64,000 bases of DNA from Lachnospiraceae bacterium (GTDB lineage Bacteria > Bacillota > Clostridia > Lachnospirales > Lachnospiraceae): NCBI GenBank assembly GCA_017438775.1, contig JAFRUR010000074.1, forward strand, positions 1 through 64,000, read 5' to 3'. A program made the translations under genes and the position numbers. Positions 33,912-42,760 of this stretch are shown piece after piece (positions within the stretch are counted from its first letter, which is position 1; the number at the start of each line of letters is the position of its first letter). Under the pieces are notes generated by a model. That model was not told the DNA's origin and searched no databases. It saw only the letters and a list, made by a program, of their open reading frames with translations.

Positions 33912-35876
33912 ATGGAATTGAACGATTTCCTCCGCATCCGCCTCTCTGTGGGCTGCGGAAAAAATGATTTCTCGATGAGCCGCGGGAGCTTCCGCTACCG
34001 CCGCTCCATGACGGAAAAACAGCAGCTGAGGCCCCTGTGCCGCGAGAAGATCGACGGGGGATACCGCCTCGTCTTCGCGGACAAAAACGGGGAGGAGGCC
34101 GCCGATGTCTCCGTGACCGAAACGGAGGGGAAGATCCGCGTGGTCACCGTGCCCCGACAGATGCGCTGGAACCGCTTCCGGATCTCGTTCCCCGCGAATC
34201 CGGAGGAGCACATCTACGGCTGCGGCGAGACTCACGCCGGGCTGGACGTAAAGGGCGAGCGTGTGCGCATCTTCGTGGCCGAACACCAGAACACGAACCG
34301 CATCGGCCGCAAACTGATCCGCGAAAAGGTCTTCGGCGTGAATCCGGACGTCGTCCGGCCGTTCGGCGCGTACGAATCCTACTACGCCCAGCCCACCTTC
34401 GTTTCGAGCGACTGCTTTTATCTGCACGCGGAAATTTCTGCTTTCAGTGAATTTGACTTCACACAGCCGGGAAGGACGGCCCTGTACACGCAGGAGCCCC
34501 CGGTTTTCACCGTGGAATCCGCGGACAGTTTTCCGGAGCTGTCGGAGAAGCTCTCCGCGCTGATCGGGCGCCAGAGCATTCTTCCCGACTGGATCTACGA
34601 CGGCGCCATCCTGGCCGTGCAGAGAGGCACGCAGGAGGTGGAAGACAAGCTTGCCGCCGCGCGCGGCGCAGGCGCGAAGATCTGCGGCGTCTGGTCGCAG
34701 GACTGGTGCGGCTGCAGAAAGACCAGCTTCGGCTACCAGGTGATGTGGAACTGGGAGTGGGACCGGGAGCTTTACCCCGGCCTTGATGAGAAGATCAAAG
34801 AGTGGCGCGCGCAGGGCGTGCGATTCCTCGGCTACATCAATCCCTTCCTGGCGCTGGAAAAGGACCTCTACAAGTATGCCGCGGAGCACGGCTACTGCGT
34901 GAAGGACCGCGAGGGGAAGGACTATCTGGTCACCATCACCACCTTCCCGGCCGCCATGGTAGACCTGACCAACCCCGACGCATGGAACTGGTACAAGAAG
35001 ATCGTCCGTGAGAACATGGTGGAGTTCGGCCTGGGCGGCTGGATGGCGGACTTCGGAGAGTACCTCCCGCTGGACTGCGTTCTCTATAGCGGGGAGGATC
35101 CGGAGTTCGTGCACAACCGCTGGCCGGCCATGTGGGCAAAGCTCAACCGCGAGGTGATCGAGGAGTGCGGCGTCACGGACGAGGTGTTCTTCTTCACGCG
35201 CGCCGGCCACACCGGCACGGTGGCCGCCTCGACGATGATGTGGACCGGCGACCAGCATGTGGACTGGTCCGCGGACGACGGTCTGCCTTCGGTCATCCCG
35301 GCCACCCTGTCCCTCGCCATGAGCGGCTTCGGAATCACCCATTCGGACGCGGGCGGCTACACGACGGTGATGCACATGCGCCGCACGAAGGAACTCCTGC
35401 TGCGCTGGGAGGAGCTGTGCGCGTTCTCGCCCCTGTACCGCTTCCACGAGGGGAATCAGCCCGCGCTGAACGTCCAGTTTGACGGCGATGCGGAGCTTCT
35501 GGTGCATCTCGCCTGGACTTCGCGCATCCATGCCGCTTTGAAACCGTATCTTAAGGCGTGCGTCGCGGAATGCGCCGCGCACGGCACGCCGGTGATGCGC
35601 CCCCTGTTCTATCACTACGACAGGGACCGCGCCTTCCGCATCAAAACCGAGTACCTCCTGGGCCGCGACGTCCTGGTGGCACCTGTCACCCGCGAGGGCA
35701 GCACCTCCCGCGTGGTCTACCTGCCGGACGACATCTGGATCCACGCATTCACGGGCGATGAGTACCGCGGCGGAGAGTACAGCATTGACGCGCCCATCGG
35801 ACGGCCCCCGGTCTTTGTGAGAAAGGCGTCCCCGCAGCGGGAGTTCCTCCTGCGGGGGATCTCGGGGCAGCAGTAA
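33912..35876 (+). CDS. YihQ-like GH31 glycosidase (sulfoquinovosidase-like)
   Basis: A 654-residue GH31 enzyme that matches my recollection of E. coli YihQ along its length with a constant offset of 25 residues. The nucleophile is D380 in WMADFGEYLP and the acid/base is D447 in MMWTGDQHVDWS. Sugar- and sulfonate-site positions align: Q263 (288), W279 (304) and Y483 (508) are kept, but the arginine that binds the sulfonate (301) is Q276, in FGYQVMW. YihQ releases sulfoquinovose from its glycosides. No signal peptide is seen, so it acts in the cytoplasm. It leads a four-gene row with a transaldolase, a reductase and an isomerase. The altered residue means the sulfonated substrate is not certain. 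Confidence 0.82.
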   Translation: MELNDFLRIRLSVGCGKNDFSMSRGSFRYRRSMTEKQQLRPLCREKIDGGYRLVFADKNGEEAADVSVTETEGKIRVVTVPRQMRWNRFRISFPANPEEHIYGCGETHAGLDVKGERVRIFVAEHQNTNRIGRKLIREKVFGVNPDVVRPFGAYESYYAQPTFVSSDCFYLHAEISAFSEFDFTQPGRTALYTQEPPVFTVESADSFPELSEKLSALIGRQSILPDWIYDGAILAVQRGTQEVEDKLAAARGAGAKICGVWSQDWCGCRKTSFGYQVMWNWEWDRELYPGLDEKIKEWRAQGVRFLGYINPFLALEKDLYKYAAEHGYCVKDREGKDYLVTITTFPAAMVDLTNPDAWNWYKKIVRENMVEFGLGGWMADFGEYLPLDCVLYSGEDPEFVHNRWPAMWAKLNREVIEECGVTDEVFFFTRAGHTGTVAASTMMWTGDQHVDWSADDGLPSVIPATLSLAMSGFGITHSDAGGYTTVMHMRRTKELLLRWEELCAFSPLYRFHEGNQPALNVQFDGDAELLVHLAWTSRIHAALKPYLKACVAECAAHGTPVMRPLFYHYDRDRAFRIKTEYLLGRDVLVAPVTREGSTSRVVYLPDDIWIHAFTGDEYRGGEYSIDAPIGRPPVFVRKASPQREFLLRGISGQQ

Positions 35877-35975
35877 CACAGGAGAACCGCGGGCGTTCCC
35901 GCGTTCCCATACACGTATCTTCCCGCGGCGCGTCCGCGGTCAAAGCATTCACCCAGTACGAAAAGGAGAACCCAA

Positions 35976-36656
35976 ATGAAGTACTTCCTCGACAGCGCGA
36001 AACTCGACGAGATCAAAGAGGCCTATGAGACCTTCGGCATTGACGGCGTGACCACCAATCCGAAGCACATCATGAACTCCGGCAAGCCCTTCCTCACCGC
36101 GATCCAGGGCATCGCGGACTGGATCCACGAAGAGGGCCTGGACGGCGTGGACGTTTTCCCGGTCTCCGTGGAGATCAATCCCCATCTGGACGAGACCGAC
36201 TCCATGGTGGAGGAAGCCCGCAAGATCTCTGCCATCTGCAAGAACTTCGTGGTCAAGATCCCCTGCACGCAGGCCGGTATCGCCGCGGCGCGCAAGCTGG
36301 AGAAGGAAGGCATCCGCACCAACGTGACCCTGGTCTTCTCGGCCGCGCAGGCCATCCTGCCCGCCAAGAACGGCTCCCTCTTCGTGTCCCCGTTCATCGG
36401 CTGGAAGGAGTCCAACGGCGAGGACTGCCGCGACTACATCCAGGACATCGTGGACATTTACACCAACTACGGGTATGACACGCAGATCATCTGCGCCGCC
36501 ATCCGCACCCCCAAGCAGATCGTGGACTGCGCCCGCGCCGGCGCGGACATCGTGACCGCGGGCCTGGCCGTCTACAAGGACGCCATCCAGCATCCGTATA
36601 CCCGCCAGGGCATCGAGAACTTCTGCAACGCCTGGGACAACACCGCGAAAGAATAA
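35976..36656 (+). CDS. Small transaldolase, sulfofructose transaldolase-like (SftT)
   Basis: A 226-residue TIM-barrel enzyme of the fructose-6-phosphate aldolase/transaldolase family. The Schiff-base lysine is K94 in VVKIPCTQAG. It starts MKYFLDSAKLDEIKEAYETFGIDGVTTNPKH, where the early aspartate and the TTNP motif are typical. In the transaldolase pathway for sulfoquinovose, such an enzyme splits sulfofructose and yields sulfolactaldehyde. AAAAGGAGAA lies before the start. A housekeeping role in fructose-6-phosphate chemistry cannot be excluded by motif alone; the assignment rests mainly on its neighbours. Confidence 0.75.
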   Translation: MKYFLDSAKLDEIKEAYETFGIDGVTTNPKHIMNSGKPFLTAIQGIADWIHEEGLDGVDVFPVSVEINPHLDETDSMVEEARKISAICKNFVVKIPCTQAGIAAARKLEKEGIRTNVTLVFSAAQAILPAKNGSLFVSPFIGWKESNGEDCRDYIQDIVDIYTNYGYDTQIICAAIRTPKQIVDCARAGADIVTAGLAVYKDAIQHPYTRQGIENFCNAWDNTAKE

Positions 36657-36674
36657 GAACTGAGGAAGATCGGC

Positions 36675-37544
36675 ATGAAGATCGGATTTGTCGGACTCGG
36701 CATCATGGGCGAGTCCATGTGCGAGAACATCATCCACAAGCACGACGATGACGTCTACGTCTTTGACGTGGTGAGGGAGAAGACCGAAAAGCTGGCTGCT
36801 CTGGGCGGCATCGCGTGTGAAGACGCCTACGAGGTGGCGGAAAAGGCCGACGTCTTTATCACCATGGTGCCGCGCTCCGAGCACGCGCGCGCGGTCTACG
36901 AGAGCGTCCTGCCGGCGATGCGCCCGGGCAAGACCTGCATCGACATGAGCACCATCGACCCCGGCGTCTCCGTGGAGATCGCGGAGATGATCAAGAGGAC
37001 CGGGGCGGAGTTCATCGATGCGCCCGTGGTCAAGAGCAAACCGGCCGCCATCGCCGGAAAGCTGGGCATCCTCGTGGGCGGCTCCGAGGCGGCGTATGAG
37101 GCCATGCGCCCCATCCTCCTCTACATGGGCGAAAACGTCATGCGCATGGGCGAGAACGGCAAGGGTCTGGTCATGAAGATCTGCCACAACGCCCTGGTCG
37201 CGCAGATCCAGAACGGCGTGAACGAGACGCTGACCCTGGCCGCGCTCAACGGGATCGACATCCCGGCCCTCGCGCAGGCCGTCTCCTACGGCGGCGCGGG
37301 CAACTTCTATCTGGATTCCAAGAAGGAGACCCTCGCGCGCGAGGACTACACCACCGCCTTCTCGGTGGAGAACGAGCACAAGGACGTGCATATCTGCCAG
37401 AAGATGGCGCAGTCGTGCGGATTCCCGATGCCCGGCATGGAAAACGTGGTGCGCGTATATGACAAGGCGCTGGAGATGGGCCTCGGCAAGGAGGACTTCT
37501 CCGCTTCGATCAAGGTGGTCCGCGGGCCGTGGAGAAGACCATGA
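36675..37544 (+). CDS. Beta-hydroxyacid dehydrogenase, sulfolactaldehyde reductase-like
   Basis: A 289-residue NAD(P)-dependent enzyme. The dinucleotide fold begins FVGLGIMGESM. The substrate-site motif, usually DAPVSGG in this family, reads DAPVVKSKPAAIAG, with K120 and K122. E. coli YihU, a sulfolactaldehyde reductase, has DVPVGRTS there, also with a basic residue in place of the glycine pair. The catalytic lysine is in VMKICHN. This supports reduction of sulfolactaldehyde to dihydroxypropanesulfonate. The 3' end overlaps the next start (ATGA). Confidence 0.72.
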   Translation: MKIGFVGLGIMGESMCENIIHKHDDDVYVFDVVREKTEKLAALGGIACEDAYEVAEKADVFITMVPRSEHARAVYESVLPAMRPGKTCIDMSTIDPGVSVEIAEMIKRTGAEFIDAPVVKSKPAAIAGKLGILVGGSEAAYEAMRPILLYMGENVMRMGENGKGLVMKICHNALVAQIQNGVNETLTLAALNGIDIPALAQAVSYGGAGNFYLDSKKETLAREDYTTAFSVENEHKDVHICQKMAQSCGFPMPGMENVVRVYDKALEMGLGKEDFSASIKVVRGPWRRP

Positions 37545-38890
37545 AGAAAGCATTTCAGGCAGCCTACGTCCCCGTCGGGGTCCCGACCTTCCACCTGGAG
37601 AGCGCGCAGAAGCTCTTCGAGAGCTCCACGGCCCTGCTGCGGGACCTGTGTGAGAACGTCGCCGTTCCGGAGGAGATGCTGCTGTCCATCGACAAACTGA
37701 ACGCGTTCCTGGATACGGCGGACCCGGACCTGATCGTTCTGCAGAACGTCACCTTCGCGAACGCGGCCTACGCCTCGGAGGTGCTGCACCGCTTCCCGGA
37801 CGTTCCCATTCTGCTCTGGACGCTGCGCGAGCCCGTGATCGACGGGGGGAGGCTCCGCCTCAACTCTCTGACGGGCGCCTACTCCGCGGCCAACACTATC
37901 CGGCGCTTCCGGGATCACGGACTCGAGTACGTCTTCGGCTCCCCGGACGAAGAGGCGGTGCAGAAGCGCGTCCGCGAGGTGCTGCGCGCCGCACAGCTGA
38001 AGGCGGCGCTGCATGACCTGACGGTCGCGGCCGTCGGCCACACGCCGCAGGGCTTCGGCTTCGGCCGCGCCATGGACGCAGATCTGCTAAAAACCTTCGG
38101 GGTGCACCTCGAATCCATCGAGGCGCGCGAACTGATCGACGCCGCGAAAGCCTTCTCGGAAGAGGACTGCGCGTCCTTCCTGGAGGATGCGGCCGGGCGC
38201 ACCGTGGGCCTGGATCAGACCCCGGAAAAGAACCGCAAAGATTTCGCACGGCTGTACAAGGCCTACGCGGACTATGTGAAGGAGCATCACATCGGCGCGC
38301 TGGCGTCGCGCTGCTGGCCGGACTTCTTCACCTCCTTCGGGACCCCGGTCTGCACCGTGCTCGCGATGCTGAACGACCTCGGCGTCGCCGCCTCCTGCGA
38401 GGCGGACACCTGCGGCGCCCTGTCGATGTACATGGGGATGTTCCTGACCGGGAAGGCGGCGTTCTTCGGCGATCCCGTCTCTCTGGACGAGACGGAGAAC
38501 ACGATCACCTTCTGGCACTGCGGGACCGCGGCCTGCTCCCTGGCGCGGGAGGACACCGGCGCCGTGATCGGCGAGCACTGCAACCGCCACATCGGCCCCA
38601 CCCTCGAGTTCGGCTGCAAGGCCGCGCCGCGGGTGACGGTGTTCCGCGTGGGACAGGACCCGGAGGGGAAGTACCGCTTCCTGATCGTGCCCGGCGAGGC
38701 GCTCGACAAGCCCAAACAGTTCCTGGGCACCTCCCTCGTCGTCAGGACCGACGGCGTCTCCAAAGACATCGTGACGCGCACGGTGGAAGAGGGCTGGGAG
38801 CCGCACTACGCGGTCATCTACGGCGACGCGGCCGGAGAGCTGGCCGCCCTCGGCCGGATGCTGGGGCTGGACGTGGAAGTACTGGCGTAA
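37541..38890 (+). CDS. L-fucose isomerase-like sugar isomerase (SftI-like)
   Basis: A 449-residue protein of the L-fucose/L-arabinose isomerase-like fold. The metal-site region looks like ASCEADTCGALSMYM with E and D ligands, followed by a late EHCNRHIGP. In a sulfoquinovose pathway an isomerase converts sulfoquinovose to sulfofructose before the transaldolase step, so the gene order is consistent with that job. The ATG at 37541 overlaps the previous stop and has GGAG at correct spacing; a GTG at 37529 would add four residues. The substrate is inferred from context only. Confidence 0.65.
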   Translation: MKKAFQAAYVPVGVPTFHLESAQKLFESSTALLRDLCENVAVPEEMLLSIDKLNAFLDTADPDLIVLQNVTFANAAYASEVLHRFPDVPILLWTLREPVIDGGRLRLNSLTGAYSAANTIRRFRDHGLEYVFGSPDEEAVQKRVREVLRAAQLKAALHDLTVAAVGHTPQGFGFGRAMDADLLKTFGVHLESIEARELIDAAKAFSEEDCASFLEDAAGRTVGLDQTPEKNRKDFARLYKAYADYVKEHHIGALASRCWPDFFTSFGTPVCTVLAMLNDLGVAASCEADTCGALSMYMGMFLTGKAAFFGDPVSLDETENTITFWHCGTAACSLAREDTGAVIGEHCNRHIGPTLEFGCKAAPRVTVFRVGQDPEGKYRFLIVPGEALDKPKQFLGTSLVVRTDGVSKDIVTRTVEEGWEPHYAVIYGDAAGELAALGRMLGLDVEVLA

Positions 38891-38920
38891 AAGCGCGGGT
38901 ACATAGAAGAAAAAAAGACG

Positions 38921-38951
38921 AGCCCTGCCGTCCTGTCGGCAGGGCTTGTTT
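38921..38951 (+). terminator. Terminator after the isomerase gene
   Basis: A perfect 10-bp stem (38921-38930 with 38937-38946), a 6-nt loop and a short T-rich tail. Confidence 0.8.
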
Positions 38952-39209
38952 GGAGCTAAAAACATGGGAAATGAAACGGCGGAGGGCCTCTTCTCATGTT
39001 TTTTTCGGAAAAGAGGTCGGAACTACCGGCAAGGGTGCCGGCGCGAAACGGTTGTGGCCGGATGGAGGATCTTCCGGCGCGATTGTGGATCTGATATCAG
39101 GATACTGGAACAGTGCGGATTTGTCTACCGGTTATTGAAAAGTTATCAGATATCAGATGAGCTATCGAATGTGCCGATGCTTTTTCTTTGAAAACATGCA
39201 GAAAAGCGC
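38952..39209 (+). other. AT-richer intergenic region
   Basis: About 260 bases with lower GC than their surroundings, before the rpsF promoter. I see small inverted repeats (for example CCTCTT...AAGAGG near 38978-39015) but no gene, RNA family or mobile element that I can name. Confidence 0.5.
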
Positions 39210-39238
39210 TTGCAATCGTGCTTTCTTTGTGTTAGACT
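39210..39238 (+). promoter_or_regulatory. Promoter of rpsF-ssb-rpsR
   Basis: TTGCAA at 39210-39215 and TAGACT at 39233-39238 with a 17-bp spacer. The leader that follows can form a CCCCT/AGGGG hairpin, possibly the S6:S18 binding leader found in other Firmicutes, though its key bases cannot be checked by eye. Confidence 0.6.
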
Positions 39239-39308
39239 AGCCTTCCGTGATATAGAATCCTTGCTCCCCTCAGAGAAGGGGGGCCAGAGACCAAAAGGAG
39301 GGAAACGC

Positions 39309-39599
39309 ATGAGCAAGTATGAACTGGCACTCGTTCTCAGCGAGAAGCTCGAGGACGAGGAAAGGGCAGCGGCCATCGAAAAGATCCAGGGGTACATCAC
39401 CCGGTTCGGCGGCACTGTGTCTGACGTGGACGAGTGGGGCAAGAAGAAACTCGCCTACGAAGTCCGGAAGATGACGGAAGGGTATTACTACTTCATTCAC
39501 TTCGAGGCTGAGACGCAGGCTCCGGCAGAGCTGGAAGCCGCTGTTCGGATCATGGAGCCTGTCATCCGCTATCTGATCGTGAAACAGGACGAAGAGTGA
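39309..39599 (+). CDS. rpsF: 30S ribosomal protein S6
   Basis: A 96-residue S6 protein, with KYELALVLSEKLEDEE, RFGGTVSDVDEWGKKKLAYEV and TEGYYYFIHFEA as in bacterial S6. It binds 16S rRNA beside S18. AGGAGGG precedes the ATG at 39309; the frame upstream is not coding. It is the first gene of the standard rpsF-ssb-rpsR operon. Confidence 0.96.
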   Translation: MSKYELALVLSEKLEDEERAAAIEKIQGYITRFGGTVSDVDEWGKKKLAYEVRKMTEGYYYFIHFEAETQAPAELEAAVRIMEPVIRYLIVKQDEE

Positions 39600-39628
39600 T
39601 CGGCAGAAAAGAAAGTTAAGGTGAATAT

Positions 39629-40096
39629 ATGAACAAAGTCATCCTCATGGGTCGCCTGACCCGGGATCCCGACATCCGCTACTCCCAGGGAGAGCGCCAG
39701 ATGGCCATTGCCCGCTACACGCTGGCTGTGGACCGCAGAGGCCGCCGTGCCAATCAGGACAACGGCGGAGAGCAGACGGCGGACTTCATCTCCTGCGTGG
39801 CCTTTGACCGCGCCGCGGAGTTTGCGGAGAAGTACCTCCATCAGGGCACGAAGCTCGTGGTCACCGGACGCATCCAGACCGGTTCCTACACGAACAAAGA
39901 GGGACAGCGCGTATATACCACCGATGTCGTTGTGGAAGACCAGGAGTTTGCGGAGAGCAAAGCTGCCTCGGAAGGCAGCCAGGGCGGCAGCTATCAGCGC
40001 CGCGAGAGAGCTCCGCAGCAGCCTGCGGCTCCCGCCGGAGACGGGTTCATGAACATCCCGGACGGCGTGGAGGACGAAGGACTTCCTTTCAACTAA
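39629..40096 (+). CDS. ssb: Single-stranded DNA-binding protein
   Basis: A 155-residue SSB with an OB fold (MNKVILMGRLTRDPDIRYSQG, FISCVAFDRAAEFAEKYL, GRIQTGSYTN) and a flexible linker. The acidic tip is EDEGLPFN, the tail that normally ends DLPF, here with an extra Asn. The tail recruits replication and repair proteins. Placement between rpsF and rpsR is conserved in Firmicutes. Confidence 0.95.
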   Translation: MNKVILMGRLTRDPDIRYSQGERQMAIARYTLAVDRRGRRANQDNGGEQTADFISCVAFDRAAEFAEKYLHQGTKLVVTGRIQTGSYTNKEGQRVYTTDVVVEDQEFAESKAASEGSQGGSYQRRERAPQQPAAPAGDGFMNIPDGVEDEGLPFN

Positions 40097-40133
40097 AGGA
40101 AGATCACAATCATAATTCAGGAGGTTTCGCATT

Positions 40134-40403
40134 ATGGCATTCAATAGAACGGATAGCAGAGAAGGTGCTCCCGCCAAGAGACGTCCCATCGGCCGCAGAC
40201 GCCGCAAGGTCTGCGTGTTCTGCGGCAAGGACAGCGCGCCCATCGATTACAAGGATGTGGCCCGTCTTAAGAAGTATGTCTCCGAGAGAGGCAAGATTCT
40301 TCCCCGCAGAGTGACCGGCACCTGTGCCGCTCACCAGAGAGCCCTGACCACCGCCGTGAAGCGCGCGCGTCACGTGGCCCTGATGCCCTACACTGTGGAG
40401 TAA
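40134..40403 (+). CDS. rpsR: 30S ribosomal protein S18
   Basis: An 89-residue basic S18 with the [29 protein letters not shown] core, here with a zinc-type CxxC, and the [12 protein letters not shown] motif. AGGAGG precedes the ATG. It closes the operon, followed by a terminator. Confidence 0.96.
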   Translation: MAFNRTDSREGAPAKRRPIGRRRRKVCVFCGKDSAPIDYKDVARLKKYVSERGKILPRRVTGTCAAHQRALTTAVKRARHVALMPYTVE

Positions 40404-40415
40404 GTATCGCAGACA

Positions 40416-40449
40416 AGCGGTCCGGACGGCAGCGTCCGGGCCGCTTTTT
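40416..40449 (+). terminator. Terminator of the rpsF operon
   Basis: A 13-bp stem (40416-40428 with 40433-40445, one wobble), a 4-nt loop and five T residues. Confidence 0.9.
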
Positions 40450-40537
40450 CTGTGCGCCGGGCCGTTTGGGTACAGACGTGCGGAGGCGGCGGATCCCGGA
40501 GAGGGGGACAGCTTCTCCGGAAGTGTCTGCGGCAAAA

Positions 40538-40564
40538 GCGGCACTTATGTACCGTAAGTGCCGC
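40538..40564. repeat. 10-bp inverted repeat
   Basis: A perfect 10-bp dyad (40538-40547 with 40555-40564) with a 7-nt loop and no T run. It lies 45 bp before the promoter of the next gene, so it may be an operator or a relic. The rest of 40450-40609 shows no gene. Confidence 0.5.
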
Positions 40565-40609
40565 AGGGGGCAGCTGCGTCTGCGTCCGCGCGGTCCGGGC
40601 GCGCACAGG

Positions 40610-40639
40610 TTGACAATGTGCCTGTGAAAAGCATAAAAT
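40610..40639 (+). promoter_or_regulatory. Promoter of the LUD-domain gene
   Basis: TTGACA at 40610-40615 and TAAAAT at 40634-40639 with an 18-bp spacer. The transcript leader contains a perfect 8-bp hairpin (40657-40664 with 40668-40675). Confidence 0.72.
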
Positions 40640-40700
40640 TATAGACAGAGACCGGCCCCGCGCCTTTGGCGCGGGAATATCATAGAAAAGGAGAAGGAAG

Positions 40701-41351
40701 ATGGACGAGAGAGGCGTTTTCGGCGTGAGAAGCGATCGGCTGGGTCAGCAGATGGTCAAGGCTCTGGAGGCCCGTCACTTTGAGGCAATGTATGTCAAGA
40801 CCGGTGCGGAGGCAAAGGACTTTATTCTCTCCCAGGTGCCCTCCGGCGCCTTTGTGGCGAGCGGCGGAAGCTTTACCATCGACCAGATCGGCCTGAGCGA
40901 TGCTCTGATGGCCAGGGAGGACGTGACCTACACCCCCCGCAGACTGGGTGACACCCCCGAGGAGCACAACGAGTTTGCCCGCCGGGCGCTGCTCTCGGAT
41001 ATTTATCTCGCCAGCGTCAACGCCATAACGGAAGACGGCGTTTTTGTCAACGTGGACGGGACCGGCAACCGCATCGGCGCGATCTCCTTCGGGCCGAAGA
41101 AGGTCTACCTGATCGTGGGCATGAACAAGGTCGTGCGCACGGAGCAGGACGCTTACGACCGCGCGCGTTATTACGCAGCGCCCATCAACCGGAGCCGCTT
41201 CGATTACGGCCCGACCCCCTGCACCATGACCGGGAAGTGCGGGGACTGCAAGTCTCCGGACTGCATCTGCTCCTACATCGTGACCACGCGCCTGTGCCGC
41301 CCGATCGGCCGCATCTGCGTGATTCTGGTCGGAGAGTCCCTGGGATTTTAA
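40701..41351 (+). CDS. LUD-domain (LutC/YkgG-like) protein
   Basis: A 216-residue LUD-domain protein, related to LutC/YkgG lactate utilisation proteins. It shows FVASGGSFTIDQIGLSDAL and the end region DYGPTPCTMTGKCGDCKSPDCICS, whose cysteines may bind a metal or Fe-S cluster. Proteins with this tail are common as lone genes in Clostridia and their reaction is not known. AAGGAGAAGG precedes the start. It is followed 9 bases later by the DUF2130 gene and is probably co-transcribed. Confidence 0.85.
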   Translation: MDERGVFGVRSDRLGQQMVKALEARHFEAMYVKTGAEAKDFILSQVPSGAFVASGGSFTIDQIGLSDALMAREDVTYTPRRLGDTPEEHNEFARRALLSDIYLASVNAITEDGVFVNVDGTGNRIGAISFGPKKVYLIVGMNKVVRTEQDAYDRARYYAAPINRSRFDYGPTPCTMTGKCGDCKSPDCICSYIVTTRLCRPIGRICVILVGESLGF

Positions 41352-41360
41352 GGAGGAAAC

Positions 41361-42683
41361 ATGGCAGAGATCCGTTGCCCCAAATGCGGAGAAGTTTTTC
41401 AGGTGGACGAATCCGGCTACGCCGCGATTCTGCACCAGGTGCGCGACGACGAGTTCCTGCGCGAACTGAAGGACCGGGAGAACAGCCTGCTGCGCGAAAA
41501 GGCCAGCGAGCTGAAGCTTGCGGTGAGCGAGGCCGAGGCCCAGAAGGATAAGGAACTTGCGGAACTTCGCGCCCGGCTGGCCTCCGAGCAGGAGAGGAGC
41601 GCCGCTGCCGCGGCAAAGGCGCAGGCGGACCGCGAGGCTGCCCTGGCTGCCCTGCGCGCACAGGAGGCGGAGCGCGTGGCCGCGCTGCAGCAGGAACTCA
41701 CGCGCCTTTCGGGCCAGAGCGAACTGGAGAAGGAGAAGGCCAAGGCCGCCGTGGAGACCGCCGTGCGCGGTCAGGAGGCGGAGATCATAAAACTCCGGGG
41801 AGAACTGGAACTTGAGAAAAACCGCGCTGCCCTGCAGGAGAAGACCCAGCGCGAGGCCCATGAGGCGGAACTGAGGCGCAAGGACGAAGAGATCGCCTAC
41901 TACAAGGATTTCAAGGCCCGCCAGAGCACCAAGATGGTGGGAGAGAGCCTGGAACAGCACTGCGAGACCGAGTTCAACCGCATCCGCGCGACGGCCTTCC
42001 CGAACGCCTACTTCGAGAAGGACAACGATGCGCGCACCGGGAGCAAGGGAGATTTTATCTATCGCGAATCCACACCGGATGGCGTGGAGGTCCTCTCCAT
42101 CATGTTTGAGATGAAGAACGAGATGGAGACGACGGCCGCGAAGCACAAGAACGAGGATTTCTTCAAAGAACTGGACAAGGACCGCCGCGAAAAGAACTGC
42201 GAGTACGCCGTCCTGGTCTCCCTCCTGGAGGCGGACAGCGAGCTCTATAACGCCGGCATCGTCGACGTGTCCCACCGGTATGAGAAGATGTATGTGGTGC
42301 GGCCGCAGTTCTTCATCCCCATCATTTCCCTGCTGCGCAATGCCGCCATGGGGGCGGTGGAGACCCGTCGCGAGCTCGCGCGCGTGCGTGCTCAGAACAT
42401 CGACGTGACCAACTTCGAAGAGAAGATGCGGGACTTCAAGGAGGACTTTACCGCGAATGTGGAGCGGGCCGGAAGGAAGTTCCAGGACGCCATCGACGAG
42501 ATCGACAAGACCATTGATCACCTGCAGAAGGTCCGCAGCAACCTGGTCAGTTCCGACCGTCAGCTGCAGATCGCGAACCGCAAGGTGGGAGATCTGTCCA
42601 TCAAGCGCCTGACCCGCGGCAACCCCACGATGAAGGAGAAGTTCGAGGAGGCGCGCCGCAAGGACGAGGAGTGGGAACTGTAA
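41361..42683 (+). CDS. DUF2130 coiled-coil protein
   Basis: A 440-residue protein. It begins with a zinc-ribbon-like CPKCGEVFQV, then a long charged coiled coil (about residues 25-180), then a conserved globular region with KMVGESLEQHCETEFNRIR, KGDFIYRE and MKNEMETTAAKHKNEDFFKELDKDR. This is the DUF2130 pattern, in which the acidic and lysine residues recall nuclease-type folds, but the function is unknown. AAGGAGGAA precedes the ATG. It ends at a bidirectional terminator. Confidence 0.85.
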   Translation: MAEIRCPKCGEVFQVDESGYAAILHQVRDDEFLRELKDRENSLLREKASELKLAVSEAEAQKDKELAELRARLASEQERSAAAAAKAQADREAALAALRAQEAERVAALQQELTRLSGQSELEKEKAKAAVETAVRGQEAEIIKLRGELELEKNRAALQEKTQREAHEAELRRKDEEIAYYKDFKARQSTKMVGESLEQHCETEFNRIRATAFPNAYFEKDNDARTGSKGDFIYRESTPDGVEVLSIMFEMKNEMETTAAKHKNEDFFKELDKDRREKNCEYAVLVSLLEADSELYNAGIVDVSHRYEKMYVVRPQFFIPIISLLRNAAMGAVETRRELARVRAQNIDVTNFEEKMRDFKEDFTANVERAGRKFQDAIDEIDKTIDHLQKVRSNLVSSDRQLQIANRKVGDLSIKRLTRGNPTMKEKFEEARRKDEEWEL

Positions 42684-42760
42684 GCCGGAGACCTGATGGT
42701 CCGGGAAAGAATCGGATCAGCCGGAAACGCTTCCCGCTGTCCGTTTCTAACACACATCAG

